Program-made: the position numbers and the translations under genes | In this document: piece after piece, positions 46,801 through 56,671 of the stretch | Numbering within the stretch: the first letter of the stretch is position 1 | Layout of the letters: the number at the start of each line of letters is the position of its first letter | Source of the DNA: Mallotus nudiflorus | Lineage: Eukaryota > Streptophyta > Magnoliopsida > Malpighiales > Euphorbiaceae | Reading direction: 5' to 3' | Length of the DNA: 64,000 bases | NCBI GenBank assembly: GCA_947683625.1 | Contig: CANTUR010000535.1 | Coordinates: 558,001-622,000 of the forward strand | Notes under the pieces: model-generated | What the model saw: only the letters and a program-made list of their open reading frames with translations | What the model was told of the DNA's origin: nothing | The model's database searches: none

Positions 46801-47106
46801 ATTTTTATAATCTAGACACTGCAATAGTTGTATAAAGTCGTGAGATATGTATTTTGAATATTTGAACTAAAATTTGTATTAACGGATTTATTTATATATA
46901 TGAGATGAGGTTTTGATTTAAATCTCATGGTAGATTATTATTTTTATATTTATGATTTTATTCCGCAGCACAATATTTTATTTAAATGTGTTATTATTAT
47001 TACTATTGCATGTGTTATTTTATTTTAGGCTTGCTACGGGTTCCGGATTCGAAAGAAATTCTCATTCCCTAGCGCCGATCATGGCCCCTATTTTTGAATC
47101 GTGACA
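43863..47106 (+). repeat. 3' LTR of element F
   Basis: TGTAATATCCCG..GAATCGTGACA, 3244 bp, same layout as the 5' LTR: TATA run, GC-rich patch (44369-44662), paired hairpins (about 46306-46415). Confidence 0.92.
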
Positions 47107-48480
47107 AAAACCAATTTAATTACATTTTTAGTCAATTTAGGGTAAAATTACCAAAATACCCCTATATATAAAATATACTAAAATTACTCCAAAAATTCAC
47201 CAAAAATAATATAATTGGCACAAAATTAATTTTCTCAACATATTTACAATAATATCAATAATTAAACTCAATTAACTAATTAATTTCAATTAAAAACACA
47301 ATTAACCTAATTTTTCAAAATTACATAAACCTAAATAAATTCAAAATATATACATAAAAAATTCATAAAAATTCCAAATAAATATCTATAATTCATTTTA
47401 ACACCTATATTTATCATAAAACAAAATTTCATAATTTAATTAATTAATTTTCGAAAATTAGAAAATAATAATAAAATATTCAAAATACCCAAAAATCAAA
47501 ATAATCTCCAAAAATTCTACAAAAATTCACACATGTAGATTAAGCTACTAGGATCAACATTTATGAAGGAATTTTTCATGAATCAATCAATTCAAAGTTC
47601 AAAAATATCAAGAACCCTAAAATGGCCGAATTACCAAAATCGAAACCTAAAGCAAATCTAGACCATTTAAGTGAAACAAAGCATGGAATCACACTCACCG
47701 GAGCTCAAGGAGAAGAAAGAGACCGTGATGTTGAAAACGGTGGCCAGAATCACGTCGATCGACGTTAGCTTCCACTTTCGACTTTTCGATCAAAAATGGG
47801 CTTCCCGACATCGGAAACAGCTACAGCAAGCGACGGGGAAGGTTGGGGAAGGAGGTGGCATGCCGGGAGGCACACCGACGGTGAGAAAATGGTGCTAGCA
47901 GTGGTGGAACGGCGATGGGAACGGTCGGGAGGAAGAAGAAGGAAGAATGGCAAAACCGTAAATAACTCAAACTTTATAATTTTGTTTAATATTAAATGTA
48001 TATATGTATATATATATACTTTTACACTATATATTAAAATAATTTAAAATCACACACATTAATTATACACCACACACATATAATTTAATATTTTAAATAA
48101 TTTATACACTAAAAATAATTAAATAATATTAAAACTAATTAATAAATACTAAAATATTACGGTAATTAATTAAACCCTAATTAAATAAATAAGTACACAT
48201 ATATACATTATTTAGTACTTCAAAAGTATATATGAGTTCATGCAAATCCGGAAATCTATTTAATATAATTAAAAATAAATAATTTACGTGTCAATTTTCC
48301 CAAAAATGTAAGTCCCCAGGGAAAATTTTACGTAAAACTGCTTAAAATAATATAAAACAAATAAAAAATCAATTTTAATTAAATAGCAACTCATGAAATA
48401 TCATAAATATATATACAAAAATTATTAACACTGTATATCCCGAAGAAATATTAAAATGTTTAAAAATACGGGATATTACA
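47107..48480 (-). mobile_element. N2 right part: Tekay-type solo LTR in A
   Basis: Continuation of N2 after F. It begins in the AAAAC target duplication of F and ends GGATATTACA at 48480, followed by TTGAT. Contains the family's GC-rich patch in reverse (about 47690-47955). Confidence 0.9.
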
Positions 48481-48644
48481 TTGATATCCCAGAAGGTAGA
48501 AGCAATGTGTAGGAGAGTGTTATCAATAGTCAGGTGCTGAAGAGATTTCAGGGATTTAATGTGGAAAGGTTAAAGCTTATTCCAGTCATCACCATTGAGA
48601 CTTTTAAGAAATTTCTTCATTGTTTGAAGAGATGTTTGAGTCAT
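48481..48644 (-). pseudogene. Antisense gene 2 of element A, 5' part
   Basis: Start codon at 48644 (MTQTSLQTMKKFLKSLNG), aligned with MTQVTLTLMKKFLKTLNG at 56309 in D. A stop follows DDWNKL, where D reads DYWNKILPYH. N2 is inserted after STFWDI, separating this part from 32504-33725. Confidence 0.7.
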
Positions 48645-49049
48645 GATGAGGGTATAGAGAATGAAGGAGGATGCCCCTTAAAGAGTTTTATATAGGGAAA
48701 AAAGATGAGTTCAGGTGGGAAAAGGATTGTGCTAGCAAAGAAGGATATGGATAAGGTGATAGAATTTGAGAAGGATTGGGATAAATAGATAATTGGGAAG
48801 ATAATCCATTCTTTTAATCGTTTATCTATCCAATATTATCTGTCTTGGAAAAGGATTAAGATAAATGGATAACTAATTAAAAAAGATAATGTTCATGAAC
48901 CATCTTTTTTAATTAGTTATTTAAAAAAAATCCATTAAAGTGCAAAACACTGTTTCAGTTCTATCTAACAGTGTTTGAGATAGTACAGGAATAAAAATAG
49001 TAGTATAATAAAGAGCAGTCAGACACAGGCATGCAGAAAGTCAAGAATA
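48645..49049. other. Space between the antisense genes of A, with a long hairpin
   Basis: Non-coding. It holds a perfect 19-bp inverted repeat (48869-48887 and 48902-48920) whose loop contains the palindrome GTTCATGAAC (48891-48900). Nearby are imperfect repeats of AAGGATT-GGATAAATAGATAA. Its position suggests promoter DNA for antisense gene 2 or terminator DNA for gene 1. Confidence 0.6.
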
Positions 49050-51557
49050 CAGAAGCTCTAAATCATTCATCTCATGCTCTGGTATCAAGCTATGGGCTCC
49101 ATCCTCTGGTAGGGTCATCAGGATAATGAGTGTTTGGAGATCTAGCAGATAAAATCCCAGCACTATATGGATCAAAGCCCAAGTCTGCAAGCTATCGATG
49201 AAGCATCTTATTCTCCTGCTCTATACCGTTGGAATAGCTCTGCATACATAGAAAACACCATGTTATATGCATTACATGCATACATTTGCATTGTCTCAAT
49301 GAGGGCGCTTACCCGCCAACTGTCTGTAACCTGCATCGTAAATAATCTCTGAGACGAGGCAAGTCCATATAAATACTCTGCCTGTGTCCAGGGAATCTGT
49401 TTTGTAAAATTTTATTAATATCAATGTCAACTGTACAAATCCATACAAGAAATAAAGCAAACAGACTCACATGAGAAGCATCTGGTGGATAAAAGCTAGG
49501 AAGTTGAGCATCACCAAACTGCATATGTTGCTCAACTAGAGCCTGAACAATGGGAGCCCAGTAGAACATAGACTTGTCTAGAAGAGAGACATCACCAAGC
49601 GTAGCACCGATAAAGGCCCCATCATGACTAGACCCAACGTGCTGAGCAGGATGACTAAGACTAGGTTTGGGCTCAGGGCTCTCAATCTCTAGAGCAATCT
49701 CAGTCTCCTCGTCGATATCAATAGGAGAGCTAACCTCCTCAAACTGTAAAGAGAAGGAGTGAGTCATAGGTTCTAAAAATAGAAGCTGAAATAATGTGAA
49801 ATTACCTCATCATCATCAATAGGAACATGCTCCAGGAGGCTCTCATGAATAAACTGCTGAAAATGTCGAGAACGCTCAAGGAAATCTAAGGCAGCATATC
49901 CCCTAATAGTGCATCTCTCAGCTCTAAACCCGTAAGATGCGAGCTGCGGAGCATAGAGGAGGGGATATCAGATGGAATGTGACATCAAGAAGCGCTAGCA
50001 GACCAGCGATACACTCGCTCCCCTAGATACCACATCAGACAACCATAACCAGAGAGCAGGATCCTCATAGGCTCTAAACGGGTTGTAGCTACCATGAAAT
50101 CATATCACTAGATGTCTTCAGTACCCTCTAACTAATAAGAATTTATCTGCAATTTGTGTAAATTAAATCAAATTTCTATTAAACTGTAGTATACTAATGA
50201 TTTTATTTTTCCTTACCACGTGCCACTCAACAGTGTTCAACTGATCACGGTACGTCTGCAAAGTGTTCTTATTGCTAGCAAGGTGAGAAGAACCCCATCT
50301 CATCATCAGAGGAAAGGTCCTATCAGAACTGATAGCGTTAAAGCCCCGAATCAGCCCGATCTTTATGCTCCAGATGTAAAAAAAAAAAAGAACACATCAG
50401 AAAAAGCAAAGAAGAGCAAAACTATAGAGATCAAATGAAGGAGAATATACATGCAAGACATGCCAAAAGCCACACATTGTGATAGTGCCTCTACAGATAG
50501 TGTCCAGTCTATAATAAATATAAGCAAGTGCAGCAGATCCCCAATCTAATGTGGTAACTCGATCCAAGTTATGAAGAGGACCCAACAGAGCAATACTGAC
50601 CTTATGACTGATCTCGCAGAAGAGGGTCGTGCCTAATAATATCAAGAGGAAACACCTCACCTTATGAATAATCTAACGAGGAGTCGAATTAGGAAGGCAT
50701 CTAAATCCCTCAACCAATGATGAAAGAAGAACATTCTTCCGATTCTTCCATGCTGGGGCGAACCCAATCAAGTCACGCATGTACTAACTCCGTGCATGCT
50801 CTAGAAGACTACAATAGCTGATGTCAAATGGAACTGGGGATCCCTCAAAGGCAATCCCGGTGATAGCAAAGAAGCTCATAGGCAAAATGGTCAGCTCACC
50901 TACATGAGTATGAAAAGTGTGGCTAGTATCCATCCATCGCTCAATCAAAGCAAATAAAGACTAACGGTCAGATCAGCCTTGAATAATCGGAAGTGCAGTG
51001 ATGAAACGCCTAAATCCAGAAGCCCAAATCAGATGTGTCACCTGTTCCGACAGTCCGTGAAACAATGCTCGTGAACTTCATTCGGCAATATAAAAAAAAT
51101 TTTCTGATCGGCAATATAGATTGCCGATCGGCAATCTACCATGCCGATCGGTATTAACCCGGTGGATCAGAAATCTGGAATTCCGATCGGAATTCCAGAC
51201 ATTCGATCCTCCATTCTGATAACCCGGGAGTCAAATTTTATATTTTCAGAGTTAATTTCAATTTGTCATGCATTTTCATATTAATTTCTGACTAATATAC
51301 ATGTTAGTCAATTTCTACTCTGCAACTAACTCTAATTATTGATTATACAAGTAATATTTTTGCAGAAATAAATAGAAGCGAGAAAAGTTACCTCATTACT
51401 CACATCTCTGCACCTGTGGGGTATGTAAATGAGTCAAGGGAAAGATAGTTGAGTCTTCTTGAAGTTCCAAATTATTCTGAGGAAAACAAAAAGGCAGAAT
51501 CCTTTGACATTCTAAAGCCTCAACTCCCTCATGTTGTTTGTGCGATAAGGAGGCCAT
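49050..51557 (-). pseudogene. Antisense gene 1 of element A, plant-mobile-domain-like, with introns
   Basis: Reads opposite to gag-pol. Exon 1 starts at 51557 (MASLSHKQHEG.., then TIFPLTHLHTP), followed by a GTAAC donor near 51391. Later exons carry LIERWMDTSHTFHTHVGELT (about 50955-50890), which matches the ERW-THTFH-GE-T signature of the plant mobile domain, then PVPFDISYCSL, FAPAWKNRKNVLLSSLV, LDWGSAALAYIYYRLDTICR and MCGFWHVLHV. A downstream exon (49767-49460) is acidic, then LLDKSMFYWAPIVQALVE. The gene ends near 49055. Stops are present (for example before 51393). Compared with D, order and spacing are the same. Function unknown. Confidence 0.65.
51105..51230. repeat. GATC-centred palindrome block between antisense exons of A
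   Basis: A perfect 20-bp palindrome at 51118-51137 (AGATTGCCGATCGGCAATCT) and a perfect 24-bp one at 51175-51198 (arms CTGGAATTCC around GATC). Degenerate copies around TGATCGG and CGATCGGTATT lie between. It falls in the presumed intron after exon 1 of antisense gene 1. Confidence 0.9.
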
Positions 51558-51929
51558 AGGATCATACGAATTGCAAATCAGACAACAGCTGGTGAAGAAA
51601 TCAGGAAAATAAAAATCAAGATCAAGTGAAAAAAAAAAGAAAGAATGGGAAGAGAAGTGAAGTGATCGGCAAAAGGGAAAGAATATATAAAATGGAGAAT
51701 ATTCATTTTAATCCTTTCAATTTATTTACTTTTTATCTATCTTTTCTTTCTTGCAATTTGGTCCATAATTACATTCTGATTAGGAACATGTTCCTAATTA
51801 AATCATAACATTCATCAAATTAATAATTCATTGAATTATTAAGACTGCAAATCAATCTGTGATCCTAAATCTTCTATCAAATATAGAATACAGAACAAGA
51901 TTACAGAACTCATTTTTTTGCATTTTACA
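51558..51929. other. Upstream of antisense gene 1 in A
   Basis: AT-rich non-coding DNA between the antisense start and the hairpin arrays; presumably promoter or leader of antisense gene 1, and 3' UTR for sense transcripts. D's equivalent (59236-59490) has TATATAAAGG near 59380, conserved as TATATAAAATGG at 51685 here. Confidence 0.45.
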
Positions 51930-51954
51930 TGCATGATTTCAATCAAAGGTTTCA

Positions 51955-52080
51955 TATGCTGCACAGTAGCTATGATATGAATTTCAAATCATTATGTTAT
52001 GTGTTGCACAGCAGTCATAACCTTCATTATGTTATGCACTACATAGTAGTTATGACGTCCCACAAGGAATATAACGATAT
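51955..52080. repeat. Hairpin array type III in A
   Basis: About three units with a shared middle (TGYTGCACAGYAG and variants) and changing flanks. The clearest has arms GTTATG (51996-52001) and its complement (52016-52021). Others are decayed. Confidence 0.6.
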
Positions 52081-52310
52081 TTCAATTCAAGACTATACGA
52101 TCGAGTTTAGTCGGCATTGTACGACTGAGTGCAATATATCCTCAATCAATTATACGACCAAGTATAATCGGCATCATATGACCGAGTATAATGTAATTTT
52201 TTTTCAATTCAAGAGTGTAGTCGGCATTGTATGACCGAGTGAAATGTATCCTCAATTGATTATACGATCGAGTATAATCGGCAACATACGACCAAGTATG
52301 ATGTAATTTA
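52081..52310. repeat. Hairpin array type I in A (CGACCGAG loop)
   Basis: Units of about 22 bp with loop CGACCGAG and variants. The clearest is 52258-52279 with perfect 7-bp arms GATTATA and its complement. Others use GACTA.., CATTGTA.. and CATCATA.. stems. Same repeat as the larger array in D at 59490-60260. Confidence 0.85.
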
Positions 52311-52320
52311 TTTTAATTCA

Positions 52321-52520
52321 TCTACACTAGACGTCCCACAGGGAATATAGTGTACATTATTAGATATCCCACAGGGAATATAACAAAATTCATCATTGCT
52401 AGACGTTCCACAGGAACTATAGCAAGTTTTTAACTTATCATCGCTAAATGTCCCATAGGGAATATAACAAAACTCATTTGCATAAAGTCCACTAGACGTT
52501 CCACAGGAAATATAGTGCGA
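52321..52520. repeat. Hairpin array type II in A (GACGTCCCACAGGGAATA loop)
   Basis: Five units. Stems change but stay complementary: TACACTA at 52323-52329 with 52348-52354, TTGCTA at 52396-52401 with 52420-52425, CACTA at 52490-52494 with 52513-52517. The loop GACGTYCCACAGGRA is nearly constant and itself contains TCCC-ACA-GGGA. Confidence 0.85.
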
Positions 52521-52655
52521 CTTATCAAACACTACACCTTGCTCAACAATTTGAGCATCAATCTATCACTTAGGATACAATCGAGTGTCCTAATTTCTTT
52601 CTTTCAAAATTGTGTGCTTCTTTTGCTTTGCCGTAATTTTTCAAGCAAACAGCAA

Positions 52656-52669
52656 CAAAGGGGGGCAAC
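52656..52669 (+). other. Polypurine tract of element A
   Basis: CAAAGGGGGGCAAC directly before the 3' LTR at 52670. The same string precedes D's 3' LTR. Confidence 0.9.
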
Positions 52670-54750
52670 TGTAAGCACCTAATTTTGGGATGCAATTGTG
52701 CACAATTGCAACGTAAGCCCCTATGATGAAATTTATTCAAAAATTGAACTTGGTTATTGATTTTCTGGACTTTAAGGACTAAATTGCAACATTTTTTAGG
52801 ATTTAATTGTAAAAAAATCATTTTTTAGGGGTCTTTTGATAATTAAAATTTAAAAAAATATATATATATTTTTTAGGATCGGCATTGGTGTAATGTCGAT
52901 CAGCATTGCATAGTGTCGATGCGCAATAATTCCATTTTTTTATTTTTCGCATATTTTTCCTTATTTTTTATCGATTTTTCAGTGTTTTGATTGGTTGAAA
53001 ATTCAAATTTTATCTGATAAAGTTTTTTTTTAAAATGCAGAAGATATTTTTGAAATAAAAAAATTAAATGCTATTTGATCATTAGTCCGTTCCTCCTTTG
53101 GAGGAAGTTCAGTACGCGCAGACTTTGCATTTAAAAGCAGAGTCTACATGCGTGTGTGAGAGAGAGGTTTTTTGGTTGGGGGGACTTCTTTTTCTTCTGG
53201 TTTTCGAAAGGATTTTTTTACAGGAAGAGACTAAGAGAAAGAAGACACAGTCAGAAAAAAAGAGACTGGAGGCATAAAACCCTAATTTTTGATACTGTAA
53301 TTTTCGAAGGCGATAGTCCAAAATCAATAATATCTTAATTTTAATGGTGATAATCCAATCTGAGGGACTCAAAAAGGGGCATTTGCACAGCATCTCCAGT
53401 GTTATTTTTCTATTTCTTTTATTACTTTTTTTATTATTTCTGTTTATGTTGTTTTCTTTTATTTTTGTTATTGTTTTGATTATTTGATTTCATTGCTAAT
53501 TTATTTATTTATTTTTTGTTGTTTTGATGTTCATATGAGGATTGAGGAAGGGGAAACTGCCTATGTGTAATTGAACATAAGATCCATGGAACCTGTACTG
53601 TTTTAATAATAGTTCCTAGGATTTTAATTTTTGTTCTACATTTTTGTATCTGGTGTAATTTATTTTAATTTTTGGATGTATAATTATTTAATTTTAATTT
53701 TGTACGTAGTTTGTAATAGCCCCAGTAGTGGGAATAGTGAAAGATTTAAATTTCTACACTTTAAAATTAATTAGTAATTAGGTTCAATTAGGTAAAAATT
53801 AATTAAAATTAATGGTGGCTTTAGTTAATTAGGGTTTGTATGTAATTAAATTAGGTTTTTTTTTTAGAAATCATATGTGAATGTGTGTTTGATTTGATTT
53901 TGTTATGTTTTGTTATGTTTTTGGGTTTTTTTATGTTTTTATGTTTTTTTTTGGGCCCCAAACTCACATTTAGGTCTAACCCACTTAATAAAAAGGCTTA
54001 AAAAATGATTTAGGTTTTTTTAAACAATTAAAATCAACTTAGGCACATTAGGTTAATTAGATTTTAGGTCCCGCTTAATTAATTAAAATTGTTTAGACTT
54101 AGCTTAGCTCATTTAATTGCATTTCTTTTAAAATAAATAGACCTAGGCCCACATTTCATTTAAAATAAAACCAGATTAAGACTTAAGTCCACTAATTTAA
54201 TTTCTTCTTTAAAATTGAATAGACTTAAGCCCATATCTTAGAAAGACTAAAAAATAGATTTATGCTCATTAATTAATAAAATGTGGGCCCACTTTTATTC
54301 TATTTCACTTGTAAATAAAATGTAGATTTAGCTAACTTATTTAAATAAAATTAACATAGTTTAGACTTAGGGACAACGCGATCTTGAGTGCATTTTTTAC
54401 TTGTAATTTTATTGACTTGTTGTCTTTTTGGGTAAATGGATGTTAATTAGGGTTTAATAAAATTGCATGTAATTAGAGGATGAAATAATCATTTATAAAA
54501 TTATTCTAAATGAATACGAGACTAAGAGAAGTTAGTATTCCGTATCCAGAATCTCCTGGTTGTGGTACTAATTTTCTTTTAAAGAATCGAGTACCACCAA
54601 TCAAATTGTCCCAGTTATTACCCTGGGTGGCGACTCCCCATCTCCACGCCATGTCTTTGTGACAGTGGTTAGTATGTTCTCTAATCCCTGAGCCTAAACA
54701 GTGTCGCGGTTGCTAAAATCTTGGACGCGTGCTAAACCCCGCCGTTTACA
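52670..54750 (+). repeat. 3' LTR of element A
   Basis: TGTAAGCACC..GCCGTTTACA, 2081 bp, followed by target duplication ACTAC. Same layout as the 5' LTR, with a shortened palindrome block (about 52876-52922). Confidence 0.92.
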
Positions 54751-54755
54751 ACTAC

Positions 54756-55090
54756 CTTTAAAAAAAAAAAGTTCGCTAACTAGAAAACCTAAAAAGGCTG
54801 GATAGGCAAAAGTGAGGACAATCCTGCTGTTTAGAAAATCCGTAAAGGGTTTATCAGGCAGAAGTTAGGGAAATCAAAATGGGAGGAAAAATGTTCAGTT
54901 AGAAAATCTAAAAGGACTAGCTGATAACAAGAGTTGTGTCATGTGATGTAACAAATATACTTATTTTTGCCTCGGTTAATGAAATGAATTAAAAAGAAAT
55001 TTTTGTTACATATTACATATTCTATCTTTATTACAAGACACAAAGACTTAAAGGAAAAATAAAACATAAGAAACCAAACTTATGAGACTA
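54756..55090. other. Element D resumes: spacer after integrase
   Basis: Homologous to A's spacer at 32077-32503. Contains degenerate copies of the GAAAAC..AAAGGGTT-ATCAGGCAGAAGTTAGGG unit. Non-coding. Confidence 0.7.
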
Positions 55091-56309
55091 CTACTTCTGT
55101 TTTTGTTTCTTTCTTGACTCATCTAATAATATTTGAGTCCTTTTGTATTTAATAAGTTTTGGTAATTCTGTAGATTGCATAGTAACCTAAGTCTTGTAGT
55201 TATCATCAGTAGTCATGTCAGCATCCAGGCACATATTGCGTTCCAAAGCTCTACGAGGCCATAAGTTCTTCACCTTGTCTAAGAAATCTTGTCTCAGGAG
55301 GAAAACATTTGAAGTCAGTCTAACAGCAATAATGAATTGAGGGCGACCATATTGACAGCACAGGCGTGAAGGAGAAAGAAATGTCGAAAAGTATAATCTG
55401 GGAATAGGGACACAATTGTCATACAAGTTGATATTCATGAATTTTAATCTCTACTAAGGACAGATCCAAGTAATCTCGGTATCAGCAATGCCTTTCATCC
55501 AATCAGTCCATTGATTTATAGTGTGCTTATCCTTTATCTTCAAAGGACGAGATTGTAAATGATGAGATTGATAAATCAAAGCATTGGGAGGAGCATCAAA
55601 CAGACTCAATTTCTCCTATAATCAAATCTTAAAAAAAAAGCTAAGTTGAAAACCTGAAAGGGCGACTTAAAAAAAAAGGATTATATACCTAAAGGAGAAG
55701 TAGACTGCTTGAGAGTTAGTTTTAAACTTTGAAATTATCTAACCCAATGATAGTTTCAGCAAGTATGACAGGCACGAGATTAGCTCCAGTTTCTATCTGT
55801 TCTAAGATACTGATAATCCTTACATCAGCATCTCCATGAGAAGAAACTAGTAGAAACTGAGCATATAGGCAGAAAGTGACAATTCTGATCCAAGCAGCAT
55901 TGGTTTTGTGTTTAGTTCCATAAGAGGAAATCAAAAAAGGAAGACTGATGGTTCTAGTATTATGTGCATGCATATAGATAACATCTAGGGGCATATCAAA
56001 GAATTCTGTTAATCTGCCGGGGAACTCAATCTCAAGATTTGGGAGAGCAATGGTAGCAGTCGAATTTAGTGAACATCCCAGAATAACAGCAAATTCCTCT
56101 ATCAGGGGACACAACTCTTGTCCATTGAATCTAAATACGTGATTCTTAGCATCCCAGAAAGTGGCAGCAGCGTGTAAGAAATTATTGCCTATCTTCAAAT
56201 GTTGAAGGGACTTTAAGGGTTTGGCATGATAGGGCAGAATTTTATTCCAATAATCTCCATTAAGGGTCTTGAGAAACTTCTTCATTAATGTAAGCGTGAC
56301 TTGTGTCAT
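55091..56309 (-). pseudogene. Antisense gene 2 of element D
   Basis: The better preserved copy of antisense gene 2. Exon 1 is open from 56309 (MTQVTLTLMKKFLKTLNG) to about 55722 (195 codons) with VFRFNGQELCPLIEEFAVIL, ATIALPNLEIEFPG and HGDADVRIISILEQIETGAN. A last exon (55438-55091) has YDNCVPIPRLYFSTFLSPSR, ALERNMCLDADMTTDDNYKT and ends KKQKQK followed by two TAG codons. The intron-like gap contains a GAAAGGGCGACTTA unit also found tandemly in A. The LCPLIEEF-ILG motif is reminiscent of DUF7745; that is inference. Function unknown. Confidence 0.7.
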
Positions 56310-56439
56310 AATGGAGGCGAAGAATGGAATTGATGCAGCATATTTTTCTTATGGTTCTTATATAGGTTATAAATCGGATACATAAACGATTAGGATTGAT
56401 TTTTGGACCAAATTCGCTTTGGAGTAAGAAAAGAAACTT

Positions 56440-56570
56440 GAATTGGAACCGAGATTTCCAATCAAAAATTTAGAATTCCGATCAAAATTCTAGATTTTTA
56501 ATCGAAAATCCATAATTCTGATTGGAATTCTAGATTTTCGATCAGAAATCTAGGATGTCGGCCGGTGAAA
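56440..56570. repeat. Palindromic block upstream of antisense gene 2 in D
   Basis: Degenerate palindromic units with GATC, GATT or AATC centres and arms such as AGAATTC, TAGATTTTC and GAAATCTAG. Position corresponds to the hairpin at 48869-48920 in A. Confidence 0.7.
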
Positions 56571-56671
56571 AAAAAGGAAATTATGGTTTGGTCCAACATA
56601 AAAGTCCATAATGCATATAAAGAGACAGTTCTGAAATATCTCAAAGTACAGTCACACTAATACAATTCCTA

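Larger units (their letters stand above)
35625..47106 (+). mobile_element. Element F: Tekay/Del-type chromovirus, full length
   Basis: 11,482 bp with LTRs of 3239 and 3244 bp and target duplication AAAAC (35620-35624 and 47107-47111). Internal order gag, protease, RT, RNase H, integrase, chromodomain-like C-terminus in a single former frame. The integrase end HPVFHISMLRKY followed by a chromodomain-like VLWRSNRVEEHTWETEAEM identifies the Tekay/Del chromovirus lineage. Nine in-frame stops and at least three frameshifts leave it defective. It is the youngest insertion in this line of the nest. Confidence 0.92.
18972..54750 (+). mobile_element. Element A: Tat-type retrotransposon inserted in D
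   Basis: Flanked by a perfect 5-bp target duplication ACTAC (18967-18971 and 54751-54755). LTRs are 2090 and 2081 bp. D's sequence reads across the site, from the integrase end KKYY into a spacer homologous to A's own at 32077. Internal order: primer-binding site, gag, protease/G-patch, RT, two RNase H, integrase, spacer, antisense gene 2, antisense gene 1, hairpin arrays, polypurine tract. Three later insertions (N1, N2, F) enlarge it to 35.8 kb. Confidence 0.9.
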
